Assembly: GCA_946185835.1 (NCBI GenBank)
Contig: CAMHKW010000011.1
Location: forward strand, 1-59,550
Reading direction: 5' to 3'
Source of the DNA: an uncultured Bacteroidales bacterium
Lineage (GTDB): Bacteria; Bacteroidota; Bacteroidia; Bacteroidales; Paludibacteraceae
DNA: 59,550 bases
Both the position numbers and the translations under genes were made by a program. The notes under the pieces were generated by a model. The model did no database searches. It was not told where the DNA came from and saw only the letters and a list, made by a program, of their open reading frames with translations. Below are positions 34,467 to 42,944 of the stretch, piece by piece (position 1 is the stretch's first letter; the number at the start of each line of letters is the position of its first letter).

Positions 34467-35621
34467 TCATCGCCAGAGGAAGGCAACATGTGCGGGGATG
34501 TCGCCGGTACGTACCGACCAGAGCAGAGTACCTTGCCTTGAGAAACAATAGAGAGTGCCTGGAGTGACATAGTCCTTGGCATCGGTGACATAAATCTGCT
34601 TGGTGAGAGGATGGACACTCACTCCGTAAGGCTTCTTGATAATACGGTCTGTACCATCGGTGATAAAATTACTCTTTACCACCCTATGAGTCCTGACATC
34701 AACAATACAATAAGAGGCAGCAAAAGTCTCACCGAGATACGACCATGGCTCTGAATAGAGATAGAGCGAGTCGCCATCGAGCCAGAAGTCAGACACCGAC
34801 GTCTCCACCGAGTCGATGACGACATCGGTAGCAGTGTCGACACAGTAGAGACGTGACGGATGACCATAGTAGTCGCCTCGCGAACTGACCCACAACTGCC
34901 CGTGCGAATCAGCACAGACGCGGTTGAGGTTGATAGCTACCGGTATGCGATACTGCTCGGTAAAAGTGGCAAGGTCGATGACTGAGAGGGTATTCTCGTA
35001 GTTCGGCACCATATACCCGCCACTATTAGCGACATAGAGTTTACCCTCCGCCACCGCAATGCCATCAGGTTGGAAACCTACCAGACAGCGATCTATAATC
35101 TGCAACGTAGCAGTATCAAACCGAGCCACATAACCTATCTGCTCGTAATGGTCGTTGAGACTGACAGGTCCGGCATACGACGTCACATAACCATAGCCGC
35201 CACTGAAACAAAGGTAGCGGCAGTTAGGTACATCAATCTGACCGATACGAATACACGTTCGGGCATCAAGCACCTCTATCTTATTCGAACAGTTGATGAC
35301 AGCATACATACGCGAGCCATAAATACGAAGGTCGTTGCCTACATCTCCCAACTCCTTCGCCACATAAGGGTTAATCTCGGAATAGATATTACGATGATAG
35401 GTAGCATTAAGAAAGTCGTAGTAGTCGAGCGTGGCTTTGTTCGACCCCATATTACCTTCACAAAGCAGATAGAAGCCCGCAACAGCATCGTACTGAGCCG
35501 TACCCTGCTGCTCGGTCTCGCTGTTGTAAATGACGACTTCGTGCCGACAGCCTGCGACAGTCAGCAGCAACAACAGCCACGACGCTGAGAAACATATATG
35601 TGAAAGCCTTCGTTTAGACAT
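34467..35621 (-). CDS. DUF5074/YncE-like beta-propeller surface lipoprotein (BtuG-like)
   Basis: 384 aa. Lipoprotein signal 'SWLLLLLTVAGC' with Cys25. The mature part is a seven-bladed-propeller-type repeat protein: 'GFYLLCEGNMGSNKATLDYYD' split after GNMGS, then blades with 'VGNDLRIYGSRMYAVINCSNKIEVLD', 'PDGIAVAEGKLYVANSG', 'VYVTDAKDY'-type strands. Known Bacteroides relatives (BtuG) bind vitamin B12 at the cell surface and pair with BtuB. Here the TonB-dependent receptor gene ends only 9 bp upstream, which supports that role. Ligand identity is inference. Confidence 0.75.
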   Translation of the reverse strand: MSKRRLSHICFSASWLLLLLTVAGCRHEVVIYNSETEQQGTAQYDAVAGFYLLCEGNMGSNKATLDYYDFLNATYHRNIYSEINPYVAKELGDVGNDLRIYGSRMYAVINCSNKIEVLDARTCIRIGQIDVPNCRYLCFSGGYGYVTSYAGPVSLNDHYEQIGYVARFDTATLQIIDRCLVGFQPDGIAVAEGKLYVANSGGYMVPNYENTLSVIDLATFTEQYRIPVAINLNRVCADSHGQLWVSSRGDYYGHPSRLYCVDTATDVVIDSVETSVSDFWLDGDSLYLYSEPWSYLGETFAASYCIVDVRTHRVVKSNFITDGTDRIIKKPYGVSVHPLTKQIYVTDAKDYVTPGTLYCFSRQGTLLWSVRTGDIPAHVAFLWR

Positions 35622-35630
35622 AATAGCGTA

Positions 35631-37748
35631 TTAAAACATCACCTTGACTATCCCCTTGCCGTTGATGCCGGGCATCGGATAGTTGAGTATCACTTCGTAT
35701 TGTTGGTTGAACATATTGTTTATCTCTACCGCCACCTGCATGCGCGGCGTGTTATGCGACTTGCCCGCACGAGCGAGAGCGAACTCATACGACACCGACA
35801 TGTCGTGCGTATACCATGGTTGCTCGTAGTTGACAGGTATATTGGCAGAGCTATGATAGCGTTCACCTACATAGATAAAACTATAGTTGACAGTCAGTCC
35901 ACGCCATAAGAGATTAGCCGTCAGCGAACCGCTATGCCAAGGTATGTAAGCTATCTGTCCGCCATACGTAATCTCATGCGGGTCGGTCAGGTCGCGAGCA
36001 CTCTGAAAAGTATACGACAACGCCGCCGACAAAAAGACCTCAGCAGGCAGACGGAATGTCACCGACGCATTGGCATCACAACCAAGGATATGCACCTTGC
36101 CATAGTTCATCATCTGCCAACGATATTGACCATTACCTTTCGGTATCGCCACTATCTTATTGGTTACATTATTGAAATACCCATCTACCTTGGCACCCGC
36201 CTGCTGCACTACACCATAAGCGAACTGCTTGTCATACTGCAAACCTACGTCATACTGCGTGGTGTATTCGGGCTTCAGTGAGATATTACCTATGTCTGTA
36301 TAGTAAAGGTCGTTGAAGGTAGGCATTCGGAAGATATGCTTATAGAAAGCGCGCACGAAAAACTGCTCTGCCGGCAGCGGCTGATACGAGACGAAGACGG
36401 CAGGCGTGAACTGCGGCTGCTGCCTTATCACGGAAGGCTGCTGCAAAGCGGGCTGATGAAGCTTATCGACAACAAGAGTAGAAAGCAACGACGCCTGCGC
36501 ACGGACATACGTCCAGTACAGCTGCGAAGCAGCAGCCACCAACACCGTATGACGCTCGGGAAAGACGAAGTTAGCCAAGTTGCCGGCAAGAGTATTATAC
36601 TGATAGTCGGCAGACAACGCCACATCCCACTCCACCGGCGACGACTGCCACTCTTGGACCAGAGAGCGCGCTCCCGAGAGAATAACACGATGTGCCATCG
36701 ACAGATACACCTCCTGCTGAGTGAAGTCATTGTCAATATACATCAGCGTAGTATCAGGGTTGAGATAACGCATCCTGTCGTTCGAATATTTGGCACTCAG
36801 CAAGAAGTCATACCCCTGCGTTATCGTCTTCGTAAGGTTGCCCTGCACAAAGGCATTGCGGTCCCACTGACGCTGCGCGTTCTTCCACACGTTATTTACG
36901 ATAGCACCGGGTATGCCCTTCTCGCTGTCGTAGAAATAGCCCTTCACATGCCACTTGCCTTCGGGCATATATCCGAAAAGCCCCACCTCAGCTCTCCATT
37001 GACGCACATCACCGTTCTGACGCACCGCCGTAGTATCCCATGCCACCTGACCGGAAGGCAACAGACGACGATAACGGAAGTGATAGCGGCCATGAGCATA
37101 AGCGAACTCGGCGCTTGCAGAGAGGTGCAGGTTGTCGGTGAGTCGCTGCTCGTACAGCACCGAGGGATTGGCAAGACCGAAAGTGCCTGCCTTCATCGTC
37201 AACGAGACATTATAACTCTTGCCTCCAACAAACCGCGGCCGACGAGTGCGTAGATACAACGTACCTGCCGAACCGAAATCCTTGGCAGACTGAAAAATCT
37301 CACTCTTCTGGCCATTATATAACGACACCTGCTCCATATTCTCCATCGAGAACTTACCAAGGTCGACAGTACCATTCTGCGCGTTACCTATCTCTATCCC
37401 ATCGTAAAACACTCCTAAATGATTAGACCCCATACTCCTCACATCCACCGTCTTCAATCCTCCCACTCCTCCGTAGTCTTTGATCTGCACCCCACTGAAA
37501 TAACGCATGGCATCTGCTACGCTCTGCGTCGACAACGCCTGCAAACGACTCCCCTGCAACGCCTGCACCGGCACCACCGGCTCTTCATGCCGACGAGCCG
37601 ACACCGTAACCTCATCCAGAGTGAGACGACGAGCTACACTATCGGCAAACGACAGCGAAACAGAGTCGCCCTGAGCCATCAGACTCTGACTGCCTGACAT
37701 AGCACAAAACGACAACATACATACCGATATCAACAAACGCAAATGCAT
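35631..37748 (-). CDS. TonB-dependent outer-membrane receptor (BtuB-like)
   Basis: 705 aa from the ATG at 37748; frames from 37790 or 37799 add 14-17 residues but overlap a promoter. Signal peptide 'MHLRLLISVCMLSFCAM'. TonB-box-like 'LTLDEVTVSARR', plug domain with 'GVQIKDYGGVGGLKTVDVRSMGS' (two parts), then a 22-strand-type barrel with aromatic-rich strands and C-terminal 'GKGIVKVMF'. It lacks the carboxypeptidase-like N-terminal domain of SusC proteins. With the downstream BtuG-like lipoprotein it probably imports a corrinoid or similar ligand. No cobalamin riboswitch is seen upstream. Confidence 0.82.
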   Translation of the reverse strand: MHLRLLISVCMLSFCAMSGSQSLMAQGDSVSLSFADSVARRLTLDEVTVSARRHEEPVVPVQALQGSRLQALSTQSVADAMRYFSGVQIKDYGGVGGLKTVDVRSMGSNHLGVFYDGIEIGNAQNGTVDLGKFSMENMEQVSLYNGQKSEIFQSAKDFGSAGTLYLRTRRPRFVGGKSYNVSLTMKAGTFGLANPSVLYEQRLTDNLHLSASAEFAYAHGRYHFRYRRLLPSGQVAWDTTAVRQNGDVRQWRAEVGLFGYMPEGKWHVKGYFYDSEKGIPGAIVNNVWKNAQRQWDRNAFVQGNLTKTITQGYDFLLSAKYSNDRMRYLNPDTTLMYIDNDFTQQEVYLSMAHRVILSGARSLVQEWQSSPVEWDVALSADYQYNTLAGNLANFVFPERHTVLVAAASQLYWTYVRAQASLLSTLVVDKLHQPALQQPSVIRQQPQFTPAVFVSYQPLPAEQFFVRAFYKHIFRMPTFNDLYYTDIGNISLKPEYTTQYDVGLQYDKQFAYGVVQQAGAKVDGYFNNVTNKIVAIPKGNGQYRWQMMNYGKVHILGCDANASVTFRLPAEVFLSAALSYTFQSARDLTDPHEITYGGQIAYIPWHSGSLTANLLWRGLTVNYSFIYVGERYHSSANIPVNYEQPWYTHDMSVSYEFALARAGKSHNTPRMQVAVEINNMFNQQYEVILNYPMPGINGKGIVKVMF

Positions 37749-37765
37749 AAGAGCCAAAAAACGTG

Positions 37766-37797
37766 CAAAGGTACTATTTTTTTTCGACATAACCAAC
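37766..37797 (-). promoter_or_regulatory. promoter of the TonB receptor/lipoprotein pair
   Basis: On the minus strand GTTG (37797-37794), 20 nt, TACCTTTG (37773-37766). It lies downstream of the two longer start options for the receptor, which is why the ATG at 37748 is preferred. The resulting leader is short, about 12 nt. Confidence 0.55.
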
Positions 37798-37887
37798 ACT
37801 AAATGTCCGAACTACGACGCTCCTGCACTGATACAACCCTTTCTGACAGCTGACACAAAATACTGCCTTTCAAAAAAAACACAAAGT

Positions 37888-37919
37888 ATTGCGGTTTTGA
37901 AAAAAAAGTTGTAAATTTG
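37888..37919 (+). promoter_or_regulatory. fusA2 promoter
   Basis: ATTG (37888-37891), 20 nt, TAAATTTG (37912-37919). It sets the translation start at the ATG at 37968 and not at the frame opening at 37917. Confidence 0.65.
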
Positions 37920-37967
37920 CGGGCTGAATTCAAATTCGTACACAAAACAATAAACCAAAATAATAAC

Positions 37968-40127
37968 ATGAAGACTTACAAAGCAAATGAGATTAAGAAC
38001 ATTGCCTTGATGGGAGGCAGTGGTTCGGGTAAAACCACCCTCATGGAGGCAGCTCTGTTCGAGAGTGGAGTGATTAAACGCCGTGGTACTGTGGAAGCAC
38101 AAAACACCGTATGCGACTACTTCCCTGTTGAGAAGGAATACGGATACTCAGTATTCTCGACCGTATGTAACATTGAGTTCGGCGGCAAGAAACTGAACAT
38201 CATCGACTGCGCCGGCTCAGACGACTTCTGCGGCGGCACCATCACGGCACTCAACGTAACCGACACCGCCATCATCACACTGACGGCTAACGGCGGCGTA
38301 GAAGTAGGAACACAAAACAACTTCCGCCACGCTGAGAATCACCACAAACCTATCGTGTTCGTCATCAACAAACTCGACCACGAGAACCAGAATTTCGACC
38401 AAGCCTTCGAACAACTGAAAGATAACTTCGGCAACAAGGTAGTCCTGCTACAATACCCCCTCAACCCGGGTGCCGGCTTCAACCAGATTGTCGACGTACT
38501 GAAAGGCAAACTGTTAGAATATAAAGCCGAGGGCGGCGCACCTACAGAGAAAGACATACCCGCCTCTGAGGCAGGCAAGGTAGAAGAACTCTTAGGAGCA
38601 CTACACGAGATGGCAGCCGAAGCCGACGAAGCACTGATGGAGAAATTCTTCGAAGAAGGTACCCTCTCAGAAGCTGAGACCCTGAACGGACTGAAGAAAG
38701 TGTTCGCCGAAGGCGACATGTACCCCGTGATGTGCTGCTGCGCACAGAAAGACATGGGCGTACGTCGACTGCTCGACTTCCTCGGCGAGATGGCACCTTC
38801 GGTAGCCGAAGCTCCGGCTCCTAAAACTACCGATGGCAAAGAGGTAGCACCCGACGCTGCCGGTCCCGCTTCGATGTTCATCTTCAAGACCTCTGTCGAA
38901 CCTCATATCGGTGAAGTCAACTACTTCAAAGTGATGTCAGGCACTATCCATGGCGCCGACGACCTGCAAAACATAACACGCGGCACCAAAGAACGTATCT
39001 CGCAACTCTATGCCGTCGACGGCTCTATACGTCAGACTATCGACGAAGTAGTAGCAGGCGACATAGCAGCTACTGTAAAACTGAAAGATACACGTACAGG
39101 CGATATCCTCAACGCTAAAGACTGCGAATATACCTACCCCGCCATCGTTTACCCCGACCCCAAATACCGCCGCGCCATACGTCCTCAGACAGAAAGCGAC
39201 TCAGAGAAACTGTCGGCACTGCTCACACGCATGCACGAAGAAGACCCCACATGGATCATCGAACAGTCCAAAGAACTGCGACAGACAATAGTATCAGGAC
39301 AAGGCGAGTTCCACCTGCGTACCCTCAAATGGCGCCTCGAGAACAACGACAAGATGATGATAGTATTCGACGAGCCTAAGATCCCATACCGCGAGACTAT
39401 CACCAAAGCCGCACGCGCCGACTACCGCCATAAGAAACAGTCTGGCGGCTCAGGTCAGTTCGGTGAAGTACACCTCATAGTAGAACCTTACGAAGAAGGC
39501 GCACCTGTAAAAGAAGTGTATAAATTCGGCAGCCAAGAGTTCAAGATCTCTGTCAAAGACCAACAAGAGATACCACTCGAGTGGGGCGGCAAACTCGTGC
39601 TCATCAACTCCATCGTCGGCGGCGCTATCGACGCACGCTTCATCCCCGCCATCCTCAAAGGTATCATGGACCGCATCGAGCAAGGCCCTCTCACCGGTTC
39701 ATACGCCCGCGACGTACGCGTCATCATCTACGATGGTAAGATGCACCCCGTTGACTCCAACGAAATCTCGTTCCGTCTTGCCGGACGTAACGCCTTTGCT
39801 GAAGCCTTCCGCAACGCTAACCCCAAGGTGCTTGAGCCTATCTATGATGTCGAGATCTTCGTGCCATCAGATATGATGGGCGACGTGATGTCTGACGTCA
39901 CCGGTCGTCGCGGCATGGTGCTGGGTATGCACACTGAGAAGAACTTCACCCGTCTGCAAGCCCAGATACCTCTCAAAGAGATGTCGTCGTACTCTACTAC
40001 CCTCTCGTCGCTCACAGGTGGTCGTGCTTCGTTTACTATGAAGTTCCACTCGTACGAGCTTGTTCCTGCCGATGTTCAAGACAAACTCATCAAAGAGTAC
40101 CAAGAGAGCCTCAAAGAAGAGGAGTAA
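37968..40127 (+). CDS. fusA2: elongation factor G paralogue EF-G2
   Basis: 719 aa. Full EF-G domain order is present, but the GTPase site is altered: the P-loop reads 'GGSGSGKTT' (16-24) in place of AHIDAGKTT, and switch II reads 'DCAGSDDF' (80-87) in place of DTPGHVDF, so the catalytic His is Ser84. 'NKLDHE' (G4) is kept. Domain IV 'GQFGEVHLIVEPYEEG' and 'YSTTLSSLTGGRASFTMKF' are EF-G-like. This matches the Bacteroides EF-G2 that supports translation without GTP hydrolysis during carbon limitation. It is a single-gene unit with its own promoter and terminator. Confidence 0.92.
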   Translation: MKTYKANEIKNIALMGGSGSGKTTLMEAALFESGVIKRRGTVEAQNTVCDYFPVEKEYGYSVFSTVCNIEFGGKKLNIIDCAGSDDFCGGTITALNVTDTAIITLTANGGVEVGTQNNFRHAENHHKPIVFVINKLDHENQNFDQAFEQLKDNFGNKVVLLQYPLNPGAGFNQIVDVLKGKLLEYKAEGGAPTEKDIPASEAGKVEELLGALHEMAAEADEALMEKFFEEGTLSEAETLNGLKKVFAEGDMYPVMCCCAQKDMGVRRLLDFLGEMAPSVAEAPAPKTTDGKEVAPDAAGPASMFIFKTSVEPHIGEVNYFKVMSGTIHGADDLQNITRGTKERISQLYAVDGSIRQTIDEVVAGDIAATVKLKDTRTGDILNAKDCEYTYPAIVYPDPKYRRAIRPQTESDSEKLSALLTRMHEEDPTWIIEQSKELRQTIVSGQGEFHLRTLKWRLENNDKMMIVFDEPKIPYRETITKAARADYRHKKQSGGSGQFGEVHLIVEPYEEGAPVKEVYKFGSQEFKISVKDQQEIPLEWGGKLVLINSIVGGAIDARFIPAILKGIMDRIEQGPLTGSYARDVRVIIYDGKMHPVDSNEISFRLAGRNAFAEAFRNANPKVLEPIYDVEIFVPSDMMGDVMSDVTGRRGMVLGMHTEKNFTRLQAQIPLKEMSSYSTTLSSLTGGRASFTMKFHSYELVPADVQDKLIKEYQESLKEEE

Positions 40128-40175
40128 TAGACACACACCCACACACCCACGGTTGTCACCAAGACGACCTACTGC

Positions 40176-40213
40176 AAGCCGCCACTCCAACACCGGGTGG
40201 CGGCTTCTTTTTC
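40176..40213 (+). terminator. intrinsic terminator of fusA2
   Basis: AAGCCGCCAC (40176-40185) and GTGGCGGCTT (40197-40206) form a 10-bp stem with an 11-nt loop, followed by CTTTTTTC. Confidence 0.85.
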
Positions 40214-40215
40214 AC

Positions 40216-40332
40216 GCTGGCAGTGCCACCTAACACAACGACGGCAGGGGTAACGCTGGCAGTGCCACCTAACACAACGACGGCAGGGGTAACGCTAGCA
40301 GTGCCACCTAACACAATGATGGCAGGGGCAAT
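40216..40332. repeat. 39-bp minisatellite, three copies
   Basis: Copies start at 40216, 40255 and 40294 and share GCTGGCAGTGCCACCTAACA at their start (GCTAGC in the third). The period is a multiple of three, so frames stay open on both strands: AVPPNTTTAGVTL on plus, and a VLGGTASVTPAVV-type reading on minus. A purine-rich AAAAAGGC-type stretch follows at 40350-40410. It lies between the fusA2 terminator and the 3' end of the RAYT gene. I do not call a gene here. Confidence 0.85.
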
Positions 40333-40447
40333 GGTGGCAGCCCCCCCCTCAAAAAAAAGCAAAAAGGCAAAAGGTGAAAAGGCAAAAAAAAAGGCAAAAA
40401 AGGCAGAGAACACCCACGTGTGGCATCCTTCCGTTGCAGTCGCGGTG

Positions 40448-41770
40448 TTAGCCGCCACTGGCGGCGTGGGGCAGGGTGGCAGCAAGGCTCTCGGCGGTGG
40501 TGTTGAGGTGGACACATAGCTCTCGGGTGAGCCGTGCATGCGGGTTATAGGGTTGGTCGGAGAGGATGAGTAGGCGTCCTTCGGCACATGCATCGAACAA
40601 CTCACGCGGCGGTTTGTACATCTGCTGGAAGCCATAAGAAGCAAGGAGTATCAACGGCAGTTTCTCTTTCATAGCAACGTGCATCACTGCCCTCTCTTTT
40701 TCGCTGATGAAAGGGCTGATCAGCACCGCCCCTTGTCGCGCCGCAAGGATACAACCGTTCATATACTGACGTCGTTGAGCGTCGTCGAAGCTACGTCTGA
40801 CATGTACTGCCATCATCGCCTCAGCATCTAACAGAGCTATATTTCCCACAGCAGCCATTGTCAGATCGCCGACCTGTACCGCCTGCCTCACGTGGAACAT
40901 ATCGGGATGGGCACGTCTCACAGCCAATCGCCGCGGGTTGTCGGCTATATAGTCGAGCATGTTCTGCAGCTGACCTTTGTGTTTGAGTATTCGGTCATGG
41001 TAGCCGCTCTCGAACAACGATGGTAGCTTTTGTTTCTTCTGTCGAGGAGAGGGCTTTGGATTGTTGCCTTGCGGATTACGTGTCTGTGTTGTTTGTTCGG
41101 AGGTCAGTGCACCTGTCGTCTGCCATAGAGCTTTGTTACAGCCATATTTAAAGCCGCTCACCACATCTCCTAAGTGTTTGTTTCCCATGTCTGTATCCAC
41201 AAACACTACCATGTGTAGATGGTCGGGCATAATCTGATAGCCCAGCACTCTGACTTGCGGATGACGTGTTGTTATTTGTCTGATGCAGTGCTCCACCTTT
41301 TCGCCAAGTTCCGTAAGGCATATATGGGCATCTTCGATGCTTCCCTCTAAGGTCCCGAGGTTCTGTCGCCGGGCAGCCGTCACCATGGTGAGCATATAGA
41401 TACCACGTTGGTGGTAGTCGTGCATGAAGGCTCGTTGGTGCATGTCGACGACCTCATGACGTTTGCCTCCGGTGCCTTTGTCACCGTCGGAGGTAGCGCT
41501 CGGCACCGCACGGGCGTTTGTCCCTGGGGGCTCTTTGGCGACTGTTGCGGAAGCGCCTTTAGTGGGAAGTGTTCTACGTGCTTTGACGGCTGCCATGTCG
41601 CAACCTAAACGTCCAAGGCGTAAGGCGATAGCATTCTCCGAACGTCCGAAGCGGGCAGAGAGAGCAGCTATCGACTCGCCTTCATTGAAAAAAACGAGGA
41701 GCAGAGACTCTTCGTCTCTGCTCCAACGTTTGCTTTTATTGGGATATTCCATCTTCGACATAGCCCACAT
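40448..41770 (-). CDS. RAYT-like HUH protein fused to SANT-like and LOG/DprA-like domains
   Basis: 440 aa; starts at 41761 or 41752 are also possible. Residues about 14-56 ('RWSRDEESLLLVFF...GRSENAIALRLGRLG') look like a SANT/Myb-type DNA-binding helix set. Residues about 120-300 are a Y1/REP-associated tyrosine transposase domain: 'GIYMLTMVT', HUH motif 'MPDHLHMVVF' (His184, His186), 'FKYGCNKALW' with the candidate Tyr209, and 'LFESGYHDRIL' then 'MLDYIADNPRR'. Residues about 305-435 resemble a LOG/DprA-type Rossmann domain ('AARQGAVLISPFISEKE', 'LPLILLASYGF', 'CAEGRLLILS'). RAYTs process single-stranded REP hairpins; the fused tail suggests single-strand handling (inference). Confidence 0.75.
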   Translation of the reverse strand: MWAMSKMEYPNKSKRWSRDEESLLLVFFNEGESIAALSARFGRSENAIALRLGRLGCDMAAVKARRTLPTKGASATVAKEPPGTNARAVPSATSDGDKGTGGKRHEVVDMHQRAFMHDYHQRGIYMLTMVTAARRQNLGTLEGSIEDAHICLTELGEKVEHCIRQITTRHPQVRVLGYQIMPDHLHMVVFVDTDMGNKHLGDVVSGFKYGCNKALWQTTGALTSEQTTQTRNPQGNNPKPSPRQKKQKLPSLFESGYHDRILKHKGQLQNMLDYIADNPRRLAVRRAHPDMFHVRQAVQVGDLTMAAVGNIALLDAEAMMAVHVRRSFDDAQRRQYMNGCILAARQGAVLISPFISEKERAVMHVAMKEKLPLILLASYGFQQMYKPPRELFDACAEGRLLILSDQPYNPHARLTRELCVHLNTTAESLAATLPHAASGG

Positions 41771-41824
41771 GCTTTGTAAGCACCACCAATAACTATAAAT
41801 TAGGGGGTTACCGTTTGATGATAG

Positions 41825-42943
41825 CTACTTCAGCAAGTATAACCTTGCGGGGGTGATGGTTATATTTTGGTTTTTTATTTTCTGTGCGGGGGCGTTGGCA
41901 GACGTCTTCCACGAGTATATCACTTCGCCACTCTCGTTGCGGTATTGGTATGTATCCGACTCTAAGTTCTCGGTAAGGATAAGTCCGTTATGATAGCAGG
42001 TGAGGGGTTCTTCGTTTGCTGACATGAGGTACTTGATATTTCCTTTGGTGTCGATGACGGTATAACGTTCGCTTTGCTCAACTACTGCCAGTCCATCGCT
42101 GAACATATTCGCGTTCTGGTATTGGAAAGAGAGTTTGACATTGCCGTTCTTGTCGATATATCCCCATTTACCATCTTTAGCTACCGGCAGCCAGCCTTCG
42201 TTCCATAGTGACATCTGCCCGTATGAATATTCCAGATTGGCTGATTCATATTCTGCTTGTGCGCGTACTACGCCTTTGGTATCGAGCAGTCCGAACTTAT
42301 CTCCGAGAAGGAAGAGTATACGTTCGTTACCTATCGACAGCAGTGACTGATACGTAGGTTGTATTACTGTCTGTCCGTTAGCATCGATACAGCCCCATTT
42401 CCCGTCTACAGAGACGGCAGCCACACCGTCGACAAACGGTTGTGCTCCCTCGTATGTCTTCTCGATGACCTGTTCACCTTTAGCATTGACGAAGGTGCAT
42501 ATCTGTTTGTCTTCCGCATCAGAGACCTTCAGTATGATGCCATCTTTGGTCATGCTGTAAAGAGTGAAGGCACCCGGTTCGATAGCATATTTGAATTTCC
42601 TGTTTATCAGTGCACTTTTCTGGTCGAGGGTATACACTACGCTGTAGTTATAATAGAAGCTTTGTGCTGAAGAGAGTGAAGCTACTGACTGCTGTACACC
42701 TTTGGTATTGATAAACTTATTATCGTCGACCACTGCATATCCGCACGAGAAGGGGTTAGTGGTTGTAAACTGTGCGTCGATGACCATATTTCCGGCTTTA
42801 TCGATATATCCGTACTTGCCGGAAGCGTCGCCTGCCGGCCACAGTTGTGTGGAGTCGAGTTCGGGTGTGGAGCCTCCTTTGCAACCGTTGCAAGCGAGGG
42901 CTATCAGCACCATTAACGAGAGATAACCTAATGACTTTTTCAT
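41825..42943 (-). CDS. WG-repeat lipoprotein
   Basis: 372 aa from the ATG at 42943, where 'MKKSLGYLSLMVLIALACNGC' is a lipoprotein signal; the longer frame overlaps the upstream gene. At least four WG-type repeats are visible: 'KYGYIDKAGNMVIDAQF', 'KWGCIDANGQTVIQPTY', 'KFGLLDTKGVVRAQAEY', 'KWGYIDKNGNVKLSFQY'. Such repeats form extracytoplasmic beta structures and their role is unknown. The start lies 1 bp past the DUF4290 stop, so the two are co-transcribed. Confidence 0.85.
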   Translation of the reverse strand: MKKSLGYLSLMVLIALACNGCKGGSTPELDSTQLWPAGDASGKYGYIDKAGNMVIDAQFTTTNPFSCGYAVVDDNKFINTKGVQQSVASLSSAQSFYYNYSVVYTLDQKSALINRKFKYAIEPGAFTLYSMTKDGIILKVSDAEDKQICTFVNAKGEQVIEKTYEGAQPFVDGVAAVSVDGKWGCIDANGQTVIQPTYQSLLSIGNERILFLLGDKFGLLDTKGVVRAQAEYESANLEYSYGQMSLWNEGWLPVAKDGKWGYIDKNGNVKLSFQYQNANMFSDGLAVVEQSERYTVIDTKGNIKYLMSANEEPLTCYHNGLILTENLESDTYQYRNESGEVIYSWKTSANAPAQKIKNQNITITPARLYLLK

Positions 42944-42944
42944 T

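Noticed and set aside
34340..34618. Open frame with repeated NSRSGLTS octapeptide
   Set aside because: It is the 24-bp repeat array read in its one open frame, continuing antisense/out of frame into the BtuG-like gene; no signal or family.
37749..37920. Cobalamin riboswitch upstream of the BtuB-like gene
   Set aside because: The spacer is too short and no B12-box-like or pseudoknot elements are visible.
40223..40519. Plus-strand frame with PPNTTTAGVTL repeats and Lys-rich segment
   Set aside because: Open only because the 39-bp unit is a multiple of three; no promoter, and its end overlaps the RAYT gene antisense.
40156..40644. Minus-strand 162-codon frame over the minisatellite
   Set aside because: Out of frame with the RAYT gene it overlaps; composition is that of repeat and shadow coding.
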